Below are positions 62,531-64,000 of a stretch of DNA of 64,000 nucleotides, piece after piece (within the stretch, counting starts at the first letter, position 1; every line of letters starts with the position of its first letter). The DNA comes from Thermoproteota archaeon. GTDB lineage: Archaea; Korarchaeota; Korarchaeia; Korarchaeales; Korarchaeaceae. The notes under the pieces were generated by a model, which was not told where the DNA came from, made no database searches, and was given only the letters and a program-made list of their open reading frames with translations. Location: positions 62,001 to 126,000 of the forward strand of contig JAOZGJ010000101.1 of assembly GCA_027491785.1 (NCBI GenBank). The letters are read 5' to 3'. Both the position numbers and the translations under genes were made by a program.

Positions 62531-62582
62531 TCAAGTCTCTGGGCTTAAGGAATATTTGAGAACAATTTCTATCGAGGACCAA

Positions 62583-62592
62583 TTTTATTAAT
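62583..62592 (+). promoter_or_regulatory. TATA box for tRNA-Met
   Basis: TTTTATTAAT at 62583-62592 lies about 27 nt before the tRNA 5' end at 62616, the expected spacing for an archaeal promoter. Confidence 0.6.
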
Positions 62593-62615
62593 ACGTAATA
62601 CCCTCGGTTTCTTGA

Positions 62616-62725
62616 GCCGGGGTAGCTCAGCCTGGTTAGAGCACCGGACTCATAAGCGAGTCAGGGGGCTCACGGTGCTCTGCTGGGAAATCCGGGGGTC
62701 CCGGGTTCAAATCCCGGCCCCGGCA
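62616..62725 (+). tRNA. Elongator tRNA-Met (CAT) with a 35-nt intron
   Basis: Acceptor GCCGGGG/CCCCGGC with discriminator A, D-stem GCTC/GAGC, anticodon stem CCGGA/TCCGG around CTCATA-A, T-arm CCGGG TTCAAAT CCCGG. An intron of about 35 nt (62655-62689) is inserted at the canonical 37/38 site, for removal by the bulge-helix-bulge endonuclease. The mature exons fit elongator Met rather than initiator or Ile2 by acceptor and discriminator. CCA is not encoded. Confidence 0.95.
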
Positions 62726-62731
62726 CTAAGC

Positions 62732-63142
62732 TCAAGGTTCATTATCAGGTATTAGAGGGATATTTCTCTCCTTCGCCTTGGCTCTCAGTTTTGTATCAAA
62801 TGTCGCAATAGGAACACCTTGCTCTTCCGCTATCAGCAGTATTAGCTCATCCTCCCAATCCAAAGGATCCTCTATCATCAGAGAATCTAACACATCGTCT
62901 ACGGAATTATAAATAATACGCGTTCTCCCATCTAGTAAATACCTCAGCAAGAGATCCCTTGATCCTTTAATCCCCAAATCGATTCCTCTACTAAACCAGA
63001 ATAGCTCTATTATGGATATGAAAGGTATCATCCAAGTTTCTAGAGAACCGAGAATTCTTTTAGCCCTTTCATGCTCATCAGTATCTTCAAAATATGCGTA
63101 TATCAACACATTAGTGTCGATGATGGCCCTCTTTGATTTCAG
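62732..63142 (-). CDS. vapC: PIN-domain toxin (VapC-type), apparent CTG start
   Basis: PIN RNase with Asp in AIIDTNVLIYAYFED, Glu in SIIELFWFSR, Asp in LDWEDELILLIAEEQ and IATFDTKL. The first Asp is upstream of the first canonical start (GTG 63109), so the protein must begin earlier. CTG 63142 overlaps the upstream gene stop as CTGA, the analogue of the usual ATGA. This gives 136 residues starting LKSKRAIIDTNV, a normal VapC length. The 3' end lies 6 nt from tRNA-Met. Confidence 0.87.
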   Translation of the reverse strand: MKSKRAIIDTNVLIYAYFEDTDEHERAKRILGSLETWMIPFISIIELFWFSRGIDLGIKGSRDLLLRYLLDGRTRIIYNSVDDVLDSLMIEDPLDWEDELILLIAEEQGVPIATFDTKLRAKAKERNIPLIPDNEP

Positions 63143-63339
63143 AGAGTGGCACCTCTCCTTATGTAGTAATCTATCCCCTCAGGTAAGAGAGCTTTATTGA
63201 GTTTGGAGGATATTTGCATTTTCATGGGTATTAATAGCATCGAACCATCTCTGCTTACTTCTAACAGGTAAGCTTTATGGGGAGCATACCTGCTAGGGAT
63301 AACCAAGTGCTTTTTACGAACTAGAATCTTTCTTATCAG
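63139..63339 (-). CDS. VapB-like antitoxin candidate
   Basis: About 66 residues beginning (L)IRKILVRKKHLVIPSRYA, an AbrB-like strand layout, then VSRDGSMLLIPMKMQ, and overlapping vapC by CTGA. CTG 63339 follows a G-rich GGGGGGGAT tract; TTG 63306 is a canonical but shorter alternative. Antitoxin role comes from position and size. It starts 16 nt after tRNA-Pro. Confidence 0.55.
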   Translation of the reverse strand: MIRKILVRKKHLVIPSRYAPHKAYLLEVSRDGSMLLIPMKMQISSKLNKALLPEGIDYYIRRGATL

Positions 63340-63355
63340 ACAATCCCCCCCTAGA

Positions 63356-63429
63356 TGGGGCCGCCGGGATTTGAACCCGGGACCTCCGGCTCCCAAGGCC
63401 GGCATCCTACCTAGCTAGACCACGGCCCC
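63356..63429 (-). tRNA. tRNA-Pro (TGG anticodon)
   Basis: Acceptor GGGGCCG/CGGCCCC with discriminator A, anticodon stem CCGGC/GCCGG around loop CTTGGGA (anticodon TGG), T-arm CCGGG TTCAAAT CCCGG. No intron, CCA not encoded. Its 3' end is 16 nt from the proposed vapB start on the same strand. Confidence 0.96.
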
Positions 63430-63458
63430 ATTGATAGTGTAGGCTATAGATAAAATTT

Positions 63459-63827
63459 TCATGGTTCGGATGTTTTGGCGGTCCCACACTTTAATCCTGA
63501 TATGATGCCTCTCTCAAACATAATTGAAATTTCTACCTTATCATCCGGGATCCCTAGATTGATAAGAAGGTTATCTCCTTTCTTTAGGACGGTGCCTATC
63601 CTCTTTATGGATATTATCTCATCACCCTCCGTAATACTGACATAGAATATTCTAGTCCCATCCCCATAGTTGATTAATTTGAGGAATGCCCTATCACCCT
63701 TACAGACGAGTGAAGCCTTGAGACTTGACTTAAATTTTGAGATGGAGTAGTATGAGAGGATTAATGCGAAAAATGCCGCAACAAGCAACACTATTATCAT
63801 CACTATGCTTTTATTTTTCGCTTTCAT
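63459..63827 (-). CDS. Membrane-anchored beta-rich hypothetical protein
   Basis: 122 residues: one N-terminal transmembrane helix (IVMIIVLLVAAFFALILSYY) and an extracytoplasmic beta-rich domain (RAFLKLINYGDGTRIFYVSI, VLKKGDNLLINLGIPDDKV). The layout is like archaeal pilin-related or FlaG/FlaF-like proteins, but no family was recognised. ATG 63827 overlaps the upstream gene by 17 nt. Confidence 0.6.
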   Translation of the reverse strand: MKAKNKSIVMIIVLLVAAFFALILSYYSISKFKSSLKASLVCKGDRAFLKLINYGDGTRIFYVSITEGDEIISIKRIGTVLKKGDNLLINLGIPDDKVEISIMFERGIISGLKCGTAKTSEP

Positions 63828-64000
63828 GCGATTTTATCCTCTTAGAAAACCATTTAGGTTCTCCAGAGAGCTTGATCAGTGGAAATGTCATGCTACCAGC
63901 AGATAGAAAATTTGAAAAGCTGAATTGCTCTCCACTCTCATCAGCTTTATATACGAGGAAACTTCCCGTTTCATCACCTTTATAGACCACATAAGAGAAT
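63811..64000 (-). CDS. Partial hypothetical protein, 5' end beyond the window
   Basis: Minus-strand open frame from the window end to TAA at 63811 encodes YVVYKGDETGSFLVYKADES, then FSNFLSAGSMTFPLIKLSGE and a basic C-terminus. It overlaps the next gene by 17 nt, supporting co-transcription. Family not recognised. Confidence 0.55.
   Translation of the reverse strand, partial: FSYVVYKGDETGSFLVYKADESGEQFSFSNFLSAGSMTFPLIKLSGEPKWFSKRIKSHESEK

Noticed and set aside
62616..62725. Initiator tRNA-Met or tRNA-Ile2 (CAT)
   Set aside because: Acceptor GCCGGGG with A73 and the arm sequences fit elongator Met; an initiator would have different acceptor and GGG/CCC anticodon stem features.
63343..63405. 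Extension of the VapB-like frame to an upstream ATG at 63405
   Set aside because: It would run through tRNA-Pro (63356-63429), so the protein must start after the tRNA.
1..64000. CRISPR arrays, insertion sequences, rRNA genes, replication origin
   Set aside because: No regularly spaced direct repeats, transposase motifs, rRNA landmarks or Orc1/Cdc6-linked repeats were seen on reading through both strands.

Overview
The window comes from an archaeon, very probably a thermophilic member of the TACK group. Archaeal hallmarks include RadA, an archaeal-type apgM phosphoglycerate mutase, a Sec61-beta-like protein, two PAC2 proteins, DUF2070 and DUF504/DUF354 proteins, GGPP-synthase-type prenyl transferase, a phosphomevalonate-dehydratase-like AcnX protein, protein disulfide oxidoreductase, intron-containing tRNA-Met and tRNA genes without encoded CCA. 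Gene content (peptide/amino-acid fermentation with two 2-oxoacid:ferredoxin oxidoreductases) is reminiscent of Korarchaeota, but the phylum is an inference. Genes are densely packed, often overlapping by 4 nt, and many are preceded by a GGTGAT-type Shine-Dalgarno.

Layout. 1-14.7 kb: nucleotide metabolism (PfkB kinase, tmk, prs), radA, a ThiS-like protein overlapping a TtuA/Ncs6 tRNA thiolase, apgM, two PAC2 proteins, an NADH oxidase/CoA-disulfide-reductase-like flavoprotein, an SPFH protein, surE and a disulfide oxidoreductase. 14.8-18.7 kb: an ECF-type S component and a porGDAB operon. 18.7-27.2 kb: small zinc-ribbon protein, DsbB-like protein, E1-like enzyme, glyS, purine phosphoribosyltransferase, MazG, Sec61-beta, metallo-beta-lactamase nuclease, Lrp regulator, DUF2070. 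27.2-28.5 kb: tRNA-Lys followed by a gene-poor AT-rich island holding decayed small genes. 28.5-41.2 kb: a MacB-like ABC exporter operon with a large CARDB/NEW3-like extracellular protein, CoA-transferase, orphan hisD, orphan PotD-like protein, hisS, a PD-(D/E)XK-like protein, MFS transporter. 41.3-49.6 kb: amino-acid metabolism: TrpB2, carbamate kinase, ornithine carbamoyltransferase, and a complete livKHMGF importer. 49.6-62.4 kb: fused AcnX, M42 peptidase, SIS sugar-phosphate enzyme, degenerate HAD protein overlapping coaD, a korABDG operon, rhomboid protease, class II aldolase, nucleotide-sugar dehydrogenase, KaiC-like ATPase, GGPP-synthase-like enzyme, Yip1-like protein. 62.4-64 kb: a candidate structured RNA, intron-bearing tRNA-Met, a vapBC-like pair and tRNA-Pro.

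Together the livKHMGF importer, M42 peptidase, argF/arcC and the two ferredoxin-linked oxidoreductases fit a heterotroph fermenting peptides and amino acids, conserving energy through reduced ferredoxin, acyl-CoA and carbamoyl phosphate.

The most notable signal is recurrent apparent use of non-AUG/GUG/UUG starts. porG and vapC have their family-defining motifs upstream of any canonical start, yet are perfectly placed behind a Shine-Dalgarno or a CTGA overlap if CTG is the start. The prenyl synthase, a vapB-like gene and radA (ATT) show the same pattern. Other highlights are a box C/D-like sRNA, a stable palindrome between divergent genes, and several enzymes lacking key catalytic residues. 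No CRISPR array, rRNA or insertion sequence was seen.
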